From assembly GCA_030998225.1 (NCBI GenBank), contig JAPYXD010000698.1, positions 1,281,001 to 1,345,000 on the forward strand: a stretch of DNA of 64,000 nucleotides, in the 5' to 3' direction. Positions 44,016-55,659 of the stretch are shown in pieces. This DNA comes from Diplolepis rosae. Its lineage: Eukaryota > Arthropoda > Insecta > Hymenoptera > Diplolepididae. Below the pieces are notes generated by a model, which was not told where the DNA came from, made no database searches, and worked only from the letters and a program-made list of their open reading frames with translations. The stretch's first letter is position 1. Each line of letters begins with the position of its first letter. The position numbers were made by a program, and so were the translations under genes.

Positions 44016-47000
44016 ATGGCTTTAATCATTGTTAGTCTAAGTATTTTGATTACCATTTTTCTACTTTTCCGATTTTATGCAAAGTATAAATTAAATTATT
44101 GGAAAAGAAGAGGAGTCGATTCATTGCCCTCTGACCTGATTTTTGGAAATTTTAAAAATGCTGTGCTTTTCAAAACTGCACCAGGATGGCATCTTGGAGA
44201 ACTTCATAAAGCTGCAAAGACAGATGCAAAATTTGTCGGTTTTTATATTTTTCATAAACCATGTATGCTGCTCAGAGACCCTGATATCATCAAGCAGATT
44301 CTTGTTAAGGACTTTGATAACTTTTCTGATCGACATTTTGCTGGCTCTCAACAGAAGGATAGTATTGGAATGAAGAATCTTTTTGGTTTAAAGAATCCAG
44401 CATGGAAATATCTTAGGTCAAAAATTACTCCAACTTTAACTCGAGGAAAACTAAAGCAAATGCTACCTTTAATGATAGAAACCTCAGAACCTATGTTAAA
44501 ATATTTAGATAGTTTGGAACATGACCAAACTGGAGTAAAAAAAGTAGATGCTCAAGAGTTGAGCTACAAATATACTACTGACCTGATTGCCTCCGTTGCT
44601 CTTGGGACTAAGATGGATTCATTCTTTGAACCTAATGCAGAATTCTCCAAATGTGGTGCAGTAAAATTTAAATAATTCCAATTTTTTTATACACTGAGAA
44701 AAAAGATTCTTAGATGCAAAGAAATGTATTTAATTGATTCCATTTCTTTGTATCAAACAATTCGTTACCCAATTCAATTAAATATTTTTTAGAAGCATGA
44801 AACGCGTGCTTTGATTCAAAGAAATAATTTATTTGATAGGCATTTCTTTAATACAAAGAAATATTTCTTTGCTTGTGAATGTGAGCCAATTAACTCAACC
44901 AATTCATTTCTTTGAAACTAAGTACCTAGTTTATTTGAATCTTGTTTTCGCACTCAAAGAAATATTTATTTTATTCAATAAGTCCTATTTTTTGAATTCA
45001 ACAAGACGTATTTGAATCAAATAATTTATCCATGGATGAATCAAGCTTTAGGTTTTCTTGAATCAAGGAAATATTTTTTTAATTGAGGCATTCATTAATT
45101 AATTTAGGAAGATATTTATTCGATTCAAAGAGTTGATAAATGTATATCAATGTAACGTTTTTTTATATGAATAAAATATTGTGTTTACATAAATATATAT
45201 TTCTTTAGTTGAAAGAAATGTTTTTTGTGAACAGTAGAATGGAAGAATTCATTCAAAAAAGAACATTTATTTCAAAGAAAACAATATTTTGTTGAAATGA
45301 CTGCAAGTACTTTCAGTTAAAATAAATAATTTCTTTTATATAAATGTTTGGCATCATTGTTACAATTGTCAATCTTTTTGAACTTTCAACATATTTTGTA
45401 GAATTAAATCTTTATTAGATTTCTCCTAGGAAATATCCGCCTACATTATCAATAAAAAATAATTTAAACCAAAAAAACCAATTTTTTAAAAGAAAGAAAT
45501 ATTTTTTTGAAAAAACTGTAGGTATTTTTCGTTTAAAAAATTTGTTTATTTAATTTAAAGGTTTGCCATATTTGTTATGATAACATATTTTTACATTCTC
45601 ATCATGGATGAGAAGGTATTGGTTTTATGTGAAAAATGACTTTCGAAATTTTCATCAAATCTTTACGTTTTGAGACCCCCTGAGTCAGAAAAAATGGTTT
45701 TTACGAAAGTGTCTGTCTGTCTGTCTGTCTGTAGGTCGTGTGCGGCATAACTCTCGATAGAATTATCAGATTGAATTGAGCTTTGGTACACTTTATCGGA
45801 GCCGAAAAAGTAAGGACAAGTTCGTTAACCAGCCACATCCAATCAAAATTGAGGGATGGAGCACTACTTTTGTGTTTTTGAAAATAATTTTTTGAAAAAA
45901 TCAAAAATTCCAATCCTGGTTTTTGATAGTGCTCATAAATCTCTACAAATTATCCTAATAACATTTTTTGATTAAATCAAAATTAGAAATGTTACAGCAT
46001 ATTCAAATTCGAAAAAGTCAATATCAAAATTCCATTTTCCAGTTAAATTATACGAGATACGAAAAAGCGTTATGATACAATATTATTGAATACATAAAGA
46101 CCTACAAATTTGAATTATAACATTTTTTCATAAGTTGCATATTTTTCTTTTTAATTAAAAAAAAAACTATTGAAAATCCAAAATTCAATTTTTTAACAAT
46201 AATATTGGAAATACCAAAAAAACGTAAGAATACAAAGTTGTTCGTTTCAAAAAGATCTACAAATTTTGTCTGACACAGTTTCTGATAAAAGATATATTTT
46301 TCGTTTCAATTTCAAAAAATACGATAAAAATGAAAAAATTCCATTTTTTAGACAAAATATGTGAGATGCAAAAAAAACATTTAGGTGGAAAATTGTTTGC
46401 CTAAATGAGGTCTACAAATTCTGATAAAGAAATTTCGGGACAGAATGTATATTTTATGTTTTGATTTTTAATATTGAAAAAATTCGATTTTTTTCACCAA
46501 AATATGTGAGATACGAAATAAGCGTTGTTCTGCAAAATCGTTTCCTTAAATAAAGTCTACGATTGTTTTTCCTTTTTAGATATGTGGAAGAAAGTAAATT
46601 CTTTTAATCATGTAATTTATTAAAAAGTTATACTGAAATGTATACAGAAAATCGAGCGCGAAGCGCGAGTGTCATGATGAGAATGTGTTCCTTAAGGCCG
46701 ATAGAGCCTTAAGTAAATTGAATTTCCTGTTTCACTTAAATTCAAAAAGAAATTCAGTGACTTTGAGAAAATGTGTAATTCACATCATCTGTAATATTAT
46801 TATAAAATTGGTTTGAGCTTCAGTATCAAAATATAAGAAAAAACTTAAATGTATGCGAAGAGCACAAGACCGAGCGCAAAGCGCGAGGTCCAGAAAGAAC
46901 GGAGCGCGAAGCGCGACGATCGAATCGCGCGCCCTAGGCGCGCTCAAACTTGCGAGCTGCGCGCGAAGCGCGCGATGAGAATGTGCCCGCGAAGCGGGCA

Positions 47001-50000
47001 GATTTTTTAAACTTGAAACATACTTCATATAATAAAATGTTTATTGGATTCCTCCTAGGAAATATTCGCTTGCATTATGAATATGGAATAATTTAGACCA
47101 AACAAACCATTTTTTTAAAAGAAACAAGTATTTTTTTGAAAAAACTGTTTTATTTTTTGTTTAAAAAATTTGTTTATTCCATTGAAACGTTTGGCGTAGT
47201 TGTTATGATTACATGTTTTTTAAACTTGAAACATATTTTCTATAGAATTGAAAATTTATCATTCCCGTTCTAAGAAACATTCGCGCTCATTATCAACTTG
47301 AAATGTATCATTCCAAACAAATATTCGTCCCACCGTAGTATACATTTTTTTTCTATTCAACTGTTTGTCATAGTTGATATTAACATACATAGATATACAT
47401 ACTTTCAAATGTGGAATATATTTCATAGGGTTGAATATTTATCAGTATCTTTAAAGGAAATATTCGTTTTGATTCACAATATCAAATATATCATTTAAAA
47501 CTTAATTCATTTATAATTATACTTCTTTATTTTTCACTTAGGTTTTTTAAATTCAATTGATTTTACAAAAATTCAAACAGCAAAAGTCTTGATAAATTTA
47601 TAACATAAAATCTAAAAAATCTACACAAGATTTAGATTTTACATAAATTTCTTAGGTACAATAATAATTCAGAATTCACAATTGTATAATTTATATTTTG
47701 AAAATACACAACACAGAAAATAAAAGAATCATACGTATAGTTATAATAAAAATGTATACTAAATATTAATTAATAATTATATTATATATTTATCAATAAT
47801 CATAATTATAATAATTTAAAAAATATTTTATGAATAATTTATAAAAATAGTTGATTTATTTTTACTTTAGTGTGGCTCAAAAGCTCTAGTCACGACACAT
47901 TTCTCTCACAAGCTCTGAATAACTCTTGCAGTCACTATATAAGAAAGTTCCAAGTTTTATGTCTCAGGATTGTAAGCGAGCGTGTGCGTGATTCGACGAA
48001 AGCGTATCGTCCTATATATAAGTTTTAGATATTAGGTTTATATTTGCGAAGTTGTATATTTAAGTGTATTTCTGATAGAATAGATGATTGGCTGCGACTG
48101 AATGGTGTGAATGTAATTGTATGATTTTTATATATGTATGTATCGGATGACAAGTGACAGGTTCGAGGTAAGAATTTTTTTGTTATTTAAGAGAACCATG
48201 ACAACGTTTATACTTGACTCCTTACAATTCATGAAGTTTATATTACTTTAAATTTAAGAAATATTTCTTAAATTTCAAAACACGTTTATTCATATCAGTA
48301 ACATCTTTTTGACACAAATCTCTAACTTACTATAGGCAACATTATCGTTCTTTGCATCCATTATTACTCAATACACTTTACTACTTGACCATTTTAAACA
48401 GTAAATTACATCTTCGTAGCAAATAATTATTTAATCCTACCAAAAATGATCTCCTCATTTCAAAGAAATATTTCTCTCAATTTACAATACGCTCATTACA
48501 AACAAGGAATCATATATTAGAATGGAAGACAAATTTACTTGAACCAATGCAAATTTTTTTGAATCAATGTATTGTTTCTTTGAACATGCATCACATCATT
48601 TTACATCAAAGAATTTACTTCTCTTATCAAATAATTGCTACACAATGTTAATAACATATTTATTGAATCTAATGAATATTTAATAGTACTAGAAAAACAT
48701 TTTTTTGCTTTAATTATTCATTTCTTAAAGACAGTAAAAATATTTCTTAGATCTAAAAAAATATTTATTCGTCACCATCCAGCTCAACCATTTCTTTGAA
48801 TCAAAGAAATATTCTTTGATTCAAATATTCTTTTTTCTCAGTGTAGCATATCATTCTTAGGAATTCTCTTGCTTCCAGTCAATCAAATCCAGTTTGATTT
48901 TTGAATGTGAGAAAAACTATAGTATTTTCTTTTTTCTTTTAGTTACGGAATTTTTTCATGGATTCAAAAGGATGGTGGCACTAGTAACAGTCTTCTTTAT
49001 GCCGGAACTGGTCGAATTGATTGGTACAAGAGTTCTCTTCAATTCCAGTTTCGTGAGAAAAGTTTTCTGGAATGCAATCGAGTCAAGAGAAAAAACAGGA
49101 TTGAAAAGGGGAGACTTTATTGATTCCTTAATTCAACTGAAGAATGGTGAACAAAACCCGGACTACAGTATGTATGTTATAAATTCAACGAGTGCTAAAA
49201 AGACTTAAATAACTCACAAAGTACAAATTGAACTCGATTTTAACTTTTAAATACCCAGGAAACAAAAAGCGATAGGCTAAAATTGCTGTGAAGTGCGTAT
49301 TTTAAAATTGCAGATTCAAAATATTTTCGTTTAATTTTGTTGTGGACATTTGAATCGGTAAGCTTTTTCAATCGGTAATTTGATCCCAGGCCGATTAAAT
49401 CAATATTTTGTTGAATTATTTTTACGCTTCTTTCATTCGTAAAAATGTATTTTATTGATATCAATCGTAATTTCACAATTGAGATGAATAATTCACGAAA
49501 TATATCCTGACGATTCAAAATTTGAGGATTGTGTCACTTAATCGTAAAACTACAGATTCAAAAACTTTTCATCGTATATAAATTTTAAAATACGCAATTC
49601 ACAGAAATTTCAATCAATCGTTTCTTTTTTCCTATAAGTAAGGTAAATGACCCAGTAATCGTCAGTGTACCAATGATCGTCATTTTACTCTTGAAATTTG
49701 ACAAAGTACTGAAAAACAATTTTAATTGAAGTATTTTACAACAACTTAAAGTACGACTTAGTAACATGGATTATGAAAAATTATCAAAATCAATTATAAC
49801 CCAATAAAATGTAAGATTATTTGTGTGCCGATTACTGAAACTAAGATACCGATGATTGGCACATTTACCTTATATCGTTTGAAAAAAGAGCAATTTGTAA
49901 AAGCAAGTAATTATATGTTTATTATACATGTGAATTATGTGTTTTTATAAAACGAACAATTAAATTGAATTAAACATTTTTGAGGACTATTCAAATAAGT

Positions 50001-51719
50001 AGGAGTTTTATTATTACTAATATATAATAAATGATTTCTTTTGTTTTGTTTTTTAGAGTTTGAGGGTGAAAATCTGCTCTACCAATCGGGAACATTTTTC
50101 TCTGGATTCGAATCCAGCTCAACCACAATGTCCTTTACATTGATGGAATTGGCAAATAATTATGAGTATCAAGATAAAGCTCGAAAAGATATTGAAAAAG
50201 CAATTGGGAAATATGGATTGACTTATGAAGCGTTTAATGATATGAAATATTTGGACCAATGCATTGCGGAAGGAGTTAGACTTCATCCTCCAGTTTCTAC
50301 TATCGATCGATACACTCGACAAAATTACAAGGTATAAAATAAAAGACTGAGTACTAATGTTCAAATAATATTATTTAATAATAATCATAAAAACCGAGAA
50401 TATATAAAAATAAAATTATATTAGGTGTACAAATAAGTTCCCATCGTCAAATTCAACGTTCTTAAACTTTTAAAATAACTCACAACTTCTCTCACTTAAG
50501 GCGTCTCAGCTGCAGATTTCTTCAAATTAAAGAAGTAAATCAAAAGTTCCCGCAAATGACGCTTATTCGGCTCAAAACTCGACATTTTCGCACACAACAG
50601 AATATATTATACTGATAAAAATTCACTAATATTTTAAGGTTATGTTGTTCACAGATGTTCAACCCTTATGTATGACAGCGACGTTTTACATCTGTCAATT
50701 TCAACCAAAACTTACAGGTGGCACCAACTTTTGTCAAACGGCGGAAACTTATTTGTACACCTGATACTCTGCCTGATATTAGATTGAATTTTGGCGCTTT
50801 TATAGATTCCGGGAACAGATGTAATTATTGAAAAAGGAACTGCTGTCTATATCTCTCTGTATGGGCTGCAAGAGGATTCCAGGTTCTTTGATGAACCTAC
50901 AGTCTTTAATCCTGATCGGTTTGCTAATGATGCATATAACTCTGATGCTTATATTCCTTTCGGAATTGGACCAAGAATGTGCGTTGGTAAGTAGTTCATT
51001 ACTTTAGCTGCAAAAACTTTATTCAGAAAAAGTAAAACTGATGAAAGTTTAATAGGCATATTATAGTTGACTGTAAAATGGTTTGTGAAAATTTGAATTA
51101 AACAAAGTTCTCAGACATTCTTTCTTGACTGATGCTATTGTATTTTTCAAATTTTTTACTCGATATCTTATCAAATTTTTTTTTAATCCAAATATTTTCT
51201 ATAACTGTTCTCTATAGAGAAATTATTCATTCAATTGCTGCATTATAAATATAATAATTGGATAAGAACAATCTTTAGCGTGCAATCTTTTTAACAATAC
51301 ATAACTTTTTTAACTGCTTTTTCAATGTCCCCTTCATACGCCCGAATTTAAGATTTCTGATGATTAACGTTTAACGTTAACTCAAATGGATTTTCCATAG
51401 CAGATAAAAATACCTTGATTTTTTTTACGCTTATCTGTTATGGGAAATCCATTTGAGTTATTAATTTAAGAATAGGAAGAACGAAAAGTATTGGATAGTC
51501 ACATCAATGAAATACCGTTAATTAAAATTTTTAAGACAATTTTGAACTGTTTTAGGTATGAAAGTGGGACAATTGCACGCGAAAGTCGTCATATCTATGA
51601 TTTTAAGAGAATACGAAGTTAAGCAACTGGTTGAAGATAAAAGTATTTTGGATCCTCGATCAACCTTTACGGCTGCTGCCAATGGAATAAATCTTCAATT
51701 TAAAAAAACCATTAAATAA
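44016..51719 (+). CDS. cytochrome P450, clan 3 (CYP6-like)
   Basis: Exons 44016-44655, 48943-49167, 50057-50331, 50806-50986 and 51556-51719 keep frame and give 494 residues, the usual length. The start is the ATG followed by a hydrophobic membrane anchor (MALIIVSLSILITIFLLF). Landmarks in order: C-helix WKYLR; I-helix FFSGFESSSTTM; K-helix EGVR (ExxR); PDRF; haem loop FGIGPRMCVG with the cysteine ligand. It would be a microsomal monooxygenase in the endoplasmic reticulum; CYP6-type enzymes often act on plant toxins and insecticides, but the substrate cannot be read here. Intron 1 is 4.3 kb because of a repeat element. Subfamily not assigned. Confidence 0.9.
45340..47560. repeat. diverged tandem repeat, about 190 bp units
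   Basis: The block TTTCTCCTAGGAAATATCCGC...GTTATGATAACAT at 45418-45595 recurs as CTCCTAGGAAATATTCGC at 47052-47215, and weaker units follow (47215-47560, sharing 'CTTGAAACATATTTTC' and 'GAAATATTCG'). A foreign block at 45597-47000 interrupts it. Confidence 0.55.
45597..47000. mobile_element. inserted element with (GTCT)n and GC-rich hairpins
   Basis: Begins CATTCTCATCATGGATGAGAA; the inverted CATGATGAGAATG occurs at 46673-46685 and GCGATGAGAATG near 46977. It contains (GTCT)5-6 at 45710-45732 followed by GTAGGTCGTGTGCGGCATAA. The last 360 bases carry repeated GCGCGAAGCGCG-type hairpins. Possibly Helitron-like; not proven. Confidence 0.5.
49255..49640. mobile_element. MITE in P450 intron 2, about 385 bp
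   Basis: The left end CAGGAAACAAAAAGCGAT...GCGTATTTTAAAATT and the reverse complement of 49575-49635 match over about 55 bases. Confidence 0.6.
50421..50764 (-). mobile_element. mariner deletion derivative in P450 intron 3
   Basis: TIRs TTAGGTGTACAAATAAGTTCC and its inverted partner, with TA on both outer sides (the Tc1/mariner target). On the minus strand 50585-50496 encodes 29 residues beginning MSSFEPNKRHLRELLIYFF, the N-terminus of a mariner transposase, then a stop. The rest of the transposase is deleted, so it is not autonomous. Confidence 0.8.
51377..51464. mobile_element. short palindromic MITE in P450 intron 4
   Basis: Arms TTAACTCAAATGGATTTTCC and its inverted partner at 51436-51464, with an AT-rich loop. 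Confidence 0.6.
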
Positions 51720-51862
51720 TGTTACTTAATTAATACAATCATTCATTCTTATGATGAAACTTTATCAAAATGTATCATCTTACTTTATCAACTACAAAAA
51801 ACACCTATTATTTATTTTTGTTAGAAAAAATCATCGAAAAAAAAAGTTGCACAACATTTTGA

Positions 51863-51872
51863 AAATAAATAA
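51863..51872 (+). terminator. poly(A) signal of the P450 gene
   Basis: Two overlapping AATAAA motifs about 145 bases past the stop at 51719. Confidence 0.5.
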
Positions 51873-51952
51873 AAAACATTTTAATAACTCTCGAAATCTC
51901 TTCATTCATAGCTATTCGTTTTACATAAGAAACCTGAAGACCATGGATCAAC

Positions 51953-52147
51953 CCGACCAAGTGACATCGATAATTGCAATTGCATAGTACACAAGGTTAT
52001 TCAAAAATAAATAACTTAAATTAATCTTCTATATTAAACTGATGACGGAAACAAAAGAGGAGAGAAGATTTTTGTTTGTTTGAGTACATCAGAGAATACC
52101 TTTTAGTTATTCGTTTTTGAATAACCTTACAAATTGTAATTGCAACC
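51953..52147. mobile_element. MITE, same family as 41999-42624
   Basis: Inverted arms with GATAATTGCAATTGCA and AAGGTTATTCAAAAAT (51967-52012) and the complement at 52105-52145. Its left flank CCATGGATCAAC also matches the other copy. Confidence 0.65.
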
Positions 52148-52613
52148 CTGCAAAGACGCTAAGTAACACTCCGTAACAAAAGGGTAACATTGTTTTTTCT
52201 ATTCATGTAATAATTGTTATTGCTTGGTGATTTAATTGCTCTATAACAGAAAGATAGCAATGTTATGTAACGCTGTTACCGCGCGTGCAAAGATGTAACA
52301 GTTCCAGAAAAATAAAATTACAGCAATTCTGTAGTAGTAAGTGATATAGAAGAAGATTGTAACATTTGCTCTGTAACTTTGTTGAAAATCCATTGCATGT
52401 CACAGATCCATTACATCACGTACACAACCCCCGAAAAATCTGTTACAGAACTGTTACATAATTATTACAGAGTGTTAAAATATTGCTTCGTAATTTTTAC
52501 ATAACATTTATAAAACGATGTTGTATACATAACACTGTTTTAACATCCTTACTGATATGTTATAACAATAATGTATCAGAGTTATATAAACTATGCTCCA
52601 TGTACAATATGTA

Positions 52614-53750
52614 TCTTTCTTCTTCTTCTTCTTGTTTGTGGCAGCTTGCAATTCTGCAAATAGCCATATCATAGCATATATAGTCAGTTCAATAGGTAAC
52701 CAGGCCAGCAAGCAGTCAAGCACAACAGCACATAGCGGAGAACAGCGAACACGCTCCATAAGCAGGCACAAAAGCCAGAAAAATCCAAAGTCCGCCCCAG
52801 CGAACAAGGGGCCCCACGTGATCGGCCCCACCCAATCTTGTCGCATAAGGACAGGAGAGAGGGGAGAACTAGGCACGAAGGGCAGCCCTCACCAGCCAGG
52901 GTCATAAAAAACAAGAAAACAAAAAAAACAATCAAATAATAATGCTACCATGCTTAAAAAATCTTCCCAGCTCGCTCACCACGCTCACATCCGGATCAAA
53001 CACGAGCTCTCTGTAATCAAAGCTGTCAGGCGACAGACCGGGGAATCGGCATGCCAGGAAGCCAAAAAATCTCGGTCTACCCTCTGACAACAACGGGCAA
53101 TTCATGAAAAGATGTTGTAGGCTCCTCATCTCCTCGCCACAGCCACAGCCAACATCCAAATCCCAACCCATACGAGTAAAGTGATCCCCAGTGCAGACAT
53201 GCCCAGTCCTGAGACGGATAACCAGGTTAATGAATCCCCTAGGAGCTCTGATACCGCGAAACCAGGGACGGGGGTCCTTAAAGCTCACCCTAGAGAAGTA
53301 CGCAGCGCCAGCGTTACCATGCCCAGGAGGGGACTAAAGCCGCCGGCACCACGCCAAGAGGTCCCACCGCAAATCATGCAGCAAGTCCCCAGGTGGAAGA
53401 GCAGGACAGACAGAGAAAGGGAGCCCAGACGCAGACCTGGCAATGCCGTCAGCAACCTCGTTGCCCAGAATACCAGAGTGGGCAGAGATCCAAATGAAGC
53501 GAACCACCAGGCCCCGTGTAGAGGCAAGATACAAGAGCCGTGCGATCGAGTGCACGACGTAGGGAACCCTAGAGTCAGTGAAGCGATCCCTAATACCGGC
53601 AAGAGCCGTACGTGAATCAGACAAAACGGCAGAGTCCCCCAGGCCCATTCTCAGAATATATTTACAGGCCATGCCCGCGTAATGCTTTAGTGGTGGCCCA
53701 ACATAGATTTCGTCAGAGCCATCTGGCGTAAGCTCAAAACCCTAAAAGAA
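52614..53750 (-). mobile_element. non-LTR retrotransposon fragment (RNase H and C-terminal region)
   Basis: On the minus strand, 53672-53334 reads SDSRTALAGI and WISAHSGILGNEVAD, an RNase H core. It continues in another frame (53288-52932) with a cysteine/histidine block CGCGEEMRSLQHLFMNCP. The 3' end is the A-rich tail (AAGAAGAAGAAG on the minus strand) at 52614-52630. It is 5'-truncated, and the frame change suggests decay. It fits the RNase H-bearing I/R1/Jockey-type elements; clade not assigned. Confidence 0.7.
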
Positions 53751-53766
53751 GATAATAGATGACTCT

Positions 53767-53812
53767 TCAGATCATGTTCAGATCATATTCAGATCATGTT
53801 CAGATAATTCAG
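53767..53812. repeat. tandem 11-mer TTCAGATCATG
   Basis: Four imperfect units of TTCAGATCATG / TTCAGATCATA in a row. Confidence 0.7.
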
Positions 53813-53826
53813 GAAGTAATGAAATT

Positions 53827-54190
53827 GGAATAAACTTTGAGGTTAAATAAAATTATTTAAGTAATTATTATCGAGTAATTATTCGAATCGTATTGATAAT
53901 CTTGCTTTTTGTGATTGCAGTTTCCTGATGAGTGCATCCTCACATACATGGAGTTTTAATTGTGTATCGCAGAGTACTGTCAGGCTGTGTCAGGCTAAAC
54001 ACAAATAGAGATGATCACCCAAGCGTTCCAAAATTACACATATATACATTGAAATAATAATACTCCATGTATGTAAGGATGCACTTATCAGAAAACTGCA
54101 TTCACAGAAAGCAAGTTTATCAATGCGATTCGAATACTTACTTAATAATAATTACTTAAATAGTTTTATTAAACCTCCAAGTTTATTCCT
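53827..54190. mobile_element. foldback element, about 130 bp arms
   Basis: Left arm 53827-53960 and the reverse complement of 54055-54190 align over their length, sharing TATTTAAGTAATTATTAT, TATTCGAATCG and GTGCATCCT-ACATACATGGAGT. The spacer is about 95 bases and there is no gene. Confidence 0.7.
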
Positions 54191-54517
54191 ATCCATTAGC
54201 ATCTTAGCACATTTTAGCAGGCCGTGGAAACTCTAATGGATGGGGTTGACCAAACATAATCTGGTCCTTTTTGTGCGGTGGTGAGATGGCGCTGGCATCT
54301 AACCCCACCTTACTTCTCACTCCCCTGCCCGATGTGTGCACCCATCATTCTTACTCTGCTTGCACTCGGCACTCTCTTGTTCTTTTTCGCGCAGACGCAG
54401 ATGCCTCGCCATTTCTCGCCATATTCGTTTCAAATTTTGGTTTTTACTATTATGTAGGAAGCCCATAAAACAAATTAAACCAGAGTAAAGCAAGAAGGTA
54501 TAGCAAGTTATTAAATC
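54191..54517 (+). promoter_or_regulatory. presumed upstream region of the ANKFY1-like gene
   Basis: Moderately GC-rich sequence before the ATG at 54518, with short words shared with 57890-57960 (GATGGCGC, TTTGGTCAA). No core promoter element is clear. Confidence 0.3.
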
Positions 54518-55659
54518 ATGGGTAAGTTTTCGAAGTTTGATGATTAAGAAAACGTCTTGGTTTTGATTTTTGACTCTAAGAAACGGTACCTTTCTAAATT
54601 CAGAGGACTCTGCAGAATCGCAAAAATGGCAACAACACGTGTCCCTGTTGCGTGAGCAATATGTCATTCTCTTCAATGCAAATTCAGAACTTCAACAAAA
54701 ATATGCCGCTCTCACTGCTGGGAAGGGAGAGAAAGGAGAATCTAGATTTATAGAAAAACTTCTTGCTACGATAGCTTCTTTACATTCCCAGCAACAATAT
54801 AGGTTTGTTATTTTTTAATTTGTCAATACATTTTTTTTACGAAGATTTACTTTAAAAAAAATGTAAAAACTTTCTATTGGGTGTATTAAAAAATTCTTAA
54901 TGCAAGCCTTTTTACGGATTTGAACTTGAATTACAACTTTTTAAACGTAATTTTTTTTTTTGACAGTGATTTGACTGTGAAATTAAGTGATCGTGAAGTA
55001 CCGGCTCACAAATTTATACTCACTGCCCGAAGTGATTACTGGTGATCAGTTCCTGAAAAAGCAGTTCTTGGTAAGTTACCAAACTACCTTGTTCTATTTA
55101 ATATATTTGTAATTAATTAGCACTAGAATATTTTACAATATAGACGATAAATTTGAACTTAATTTCAGATTGGACTGATTTGGACGCTCATGTAGGAGAC
55201 ATTTTATTAAAGTGGATTTATACAGATGCAGTACAACAAGAAGACCTGACGCTCGAACTGATGAAAGCCGCATCGACTTTTCAGTTGATTGAATTGGTTG
55301 AGAAAAGTGAAACTTATTTAATTGGAAAAGTTGACTTGAAAGACTGCGTACGCTTATATACTGCGGCTGAAGAATTAAACACGGAGAGATTAAGAGATCA
55401 TTGTAGTTCTTTAATATCAGCTCACTGGGTAAAAGAATAAAATTCAAAACAACGATTTAAAATTGCATTTTAACGGCAGGTGTTATTTAATACTTTCATA
55501 AATTCATAGGAAGTCTTGATGGGTGAAGATTTCAAGGAAATGCCAGGACCTCTTCTGTATCAGTTACTTCAAACGAAAAGCAAGTATCCTCTGCACTCAG
55601 CAGTTCGACTCCAGCGGGAAGACGTTGTCTTTCTCTACCTCATTGAGCATAATGCAGAG
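54518..55659 (+). pseudogene. ANKFY1: Rabankyrin-5 (ANKFY1)-like 5' exons with in-frame TGA
   Basis: Exons 54518-54521 (ATG G), 54604-54802, 54967-55070, 55169-55428 and 55510-55659 join in frame. They encode the N-terminal coiled coil, a BTB domain (SDLTVKLSDREVPAHKFIL, LLKWIYTD, TAEELNTERLRDHC) and the start of the ankyrin region (KYPLHSAVRLQREDVVFLYLIE), close to ANKFY1, a Rab5 effector of early endosomes and macropinocytosis. Two faults: codon 55043-55045 is TGA, between the conserved W and S of ARSDYW-SVPE, and none of the many ankyrin repeats or the FYVE finger is found before 64,000. It is either a truncated duplicate or a gene with a very long next intron and a nonsense base; the former is favoured. 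Confidence 0.6.

Larger units (their letters stand above)
44691..48844. mobile_element. 4.15 kb TIR element filling P450 intron 1
   Basis: Starts ACACTGAGAAAAAAGATTCTTAG and ends with the inverted CTTTTTTCTCAGTGT. The sub-terminal regions are full of words like ATTTCTTTGAATCAAAGAAA. No transposase is visible. No target duplication was found, so it could also be two related elements facing each other. Confidence 0.55.

Noticed and set aside
46780..47028. Arginine/alanine-rich minus-strand ORF and possible bacterial DNA
   Set aside because: It is the translation of the GCGCGAAGCGCG hairpin cluster; no bacterial gene is seen, so endosymbiont transfer is not supported.
52508..52907. ORFs of 104-122 codons on both strands
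   Set aside because: They cover the 3' UTR and A-rich tail of the non-LTR fragment and carry no motif.
55043..55045. Selenocysteine at the ANKFY1-like TGA
   Set aside because: The family has no selenocysteine at this position and I see no SECIS-like element; an error or nonsense change is more likely.
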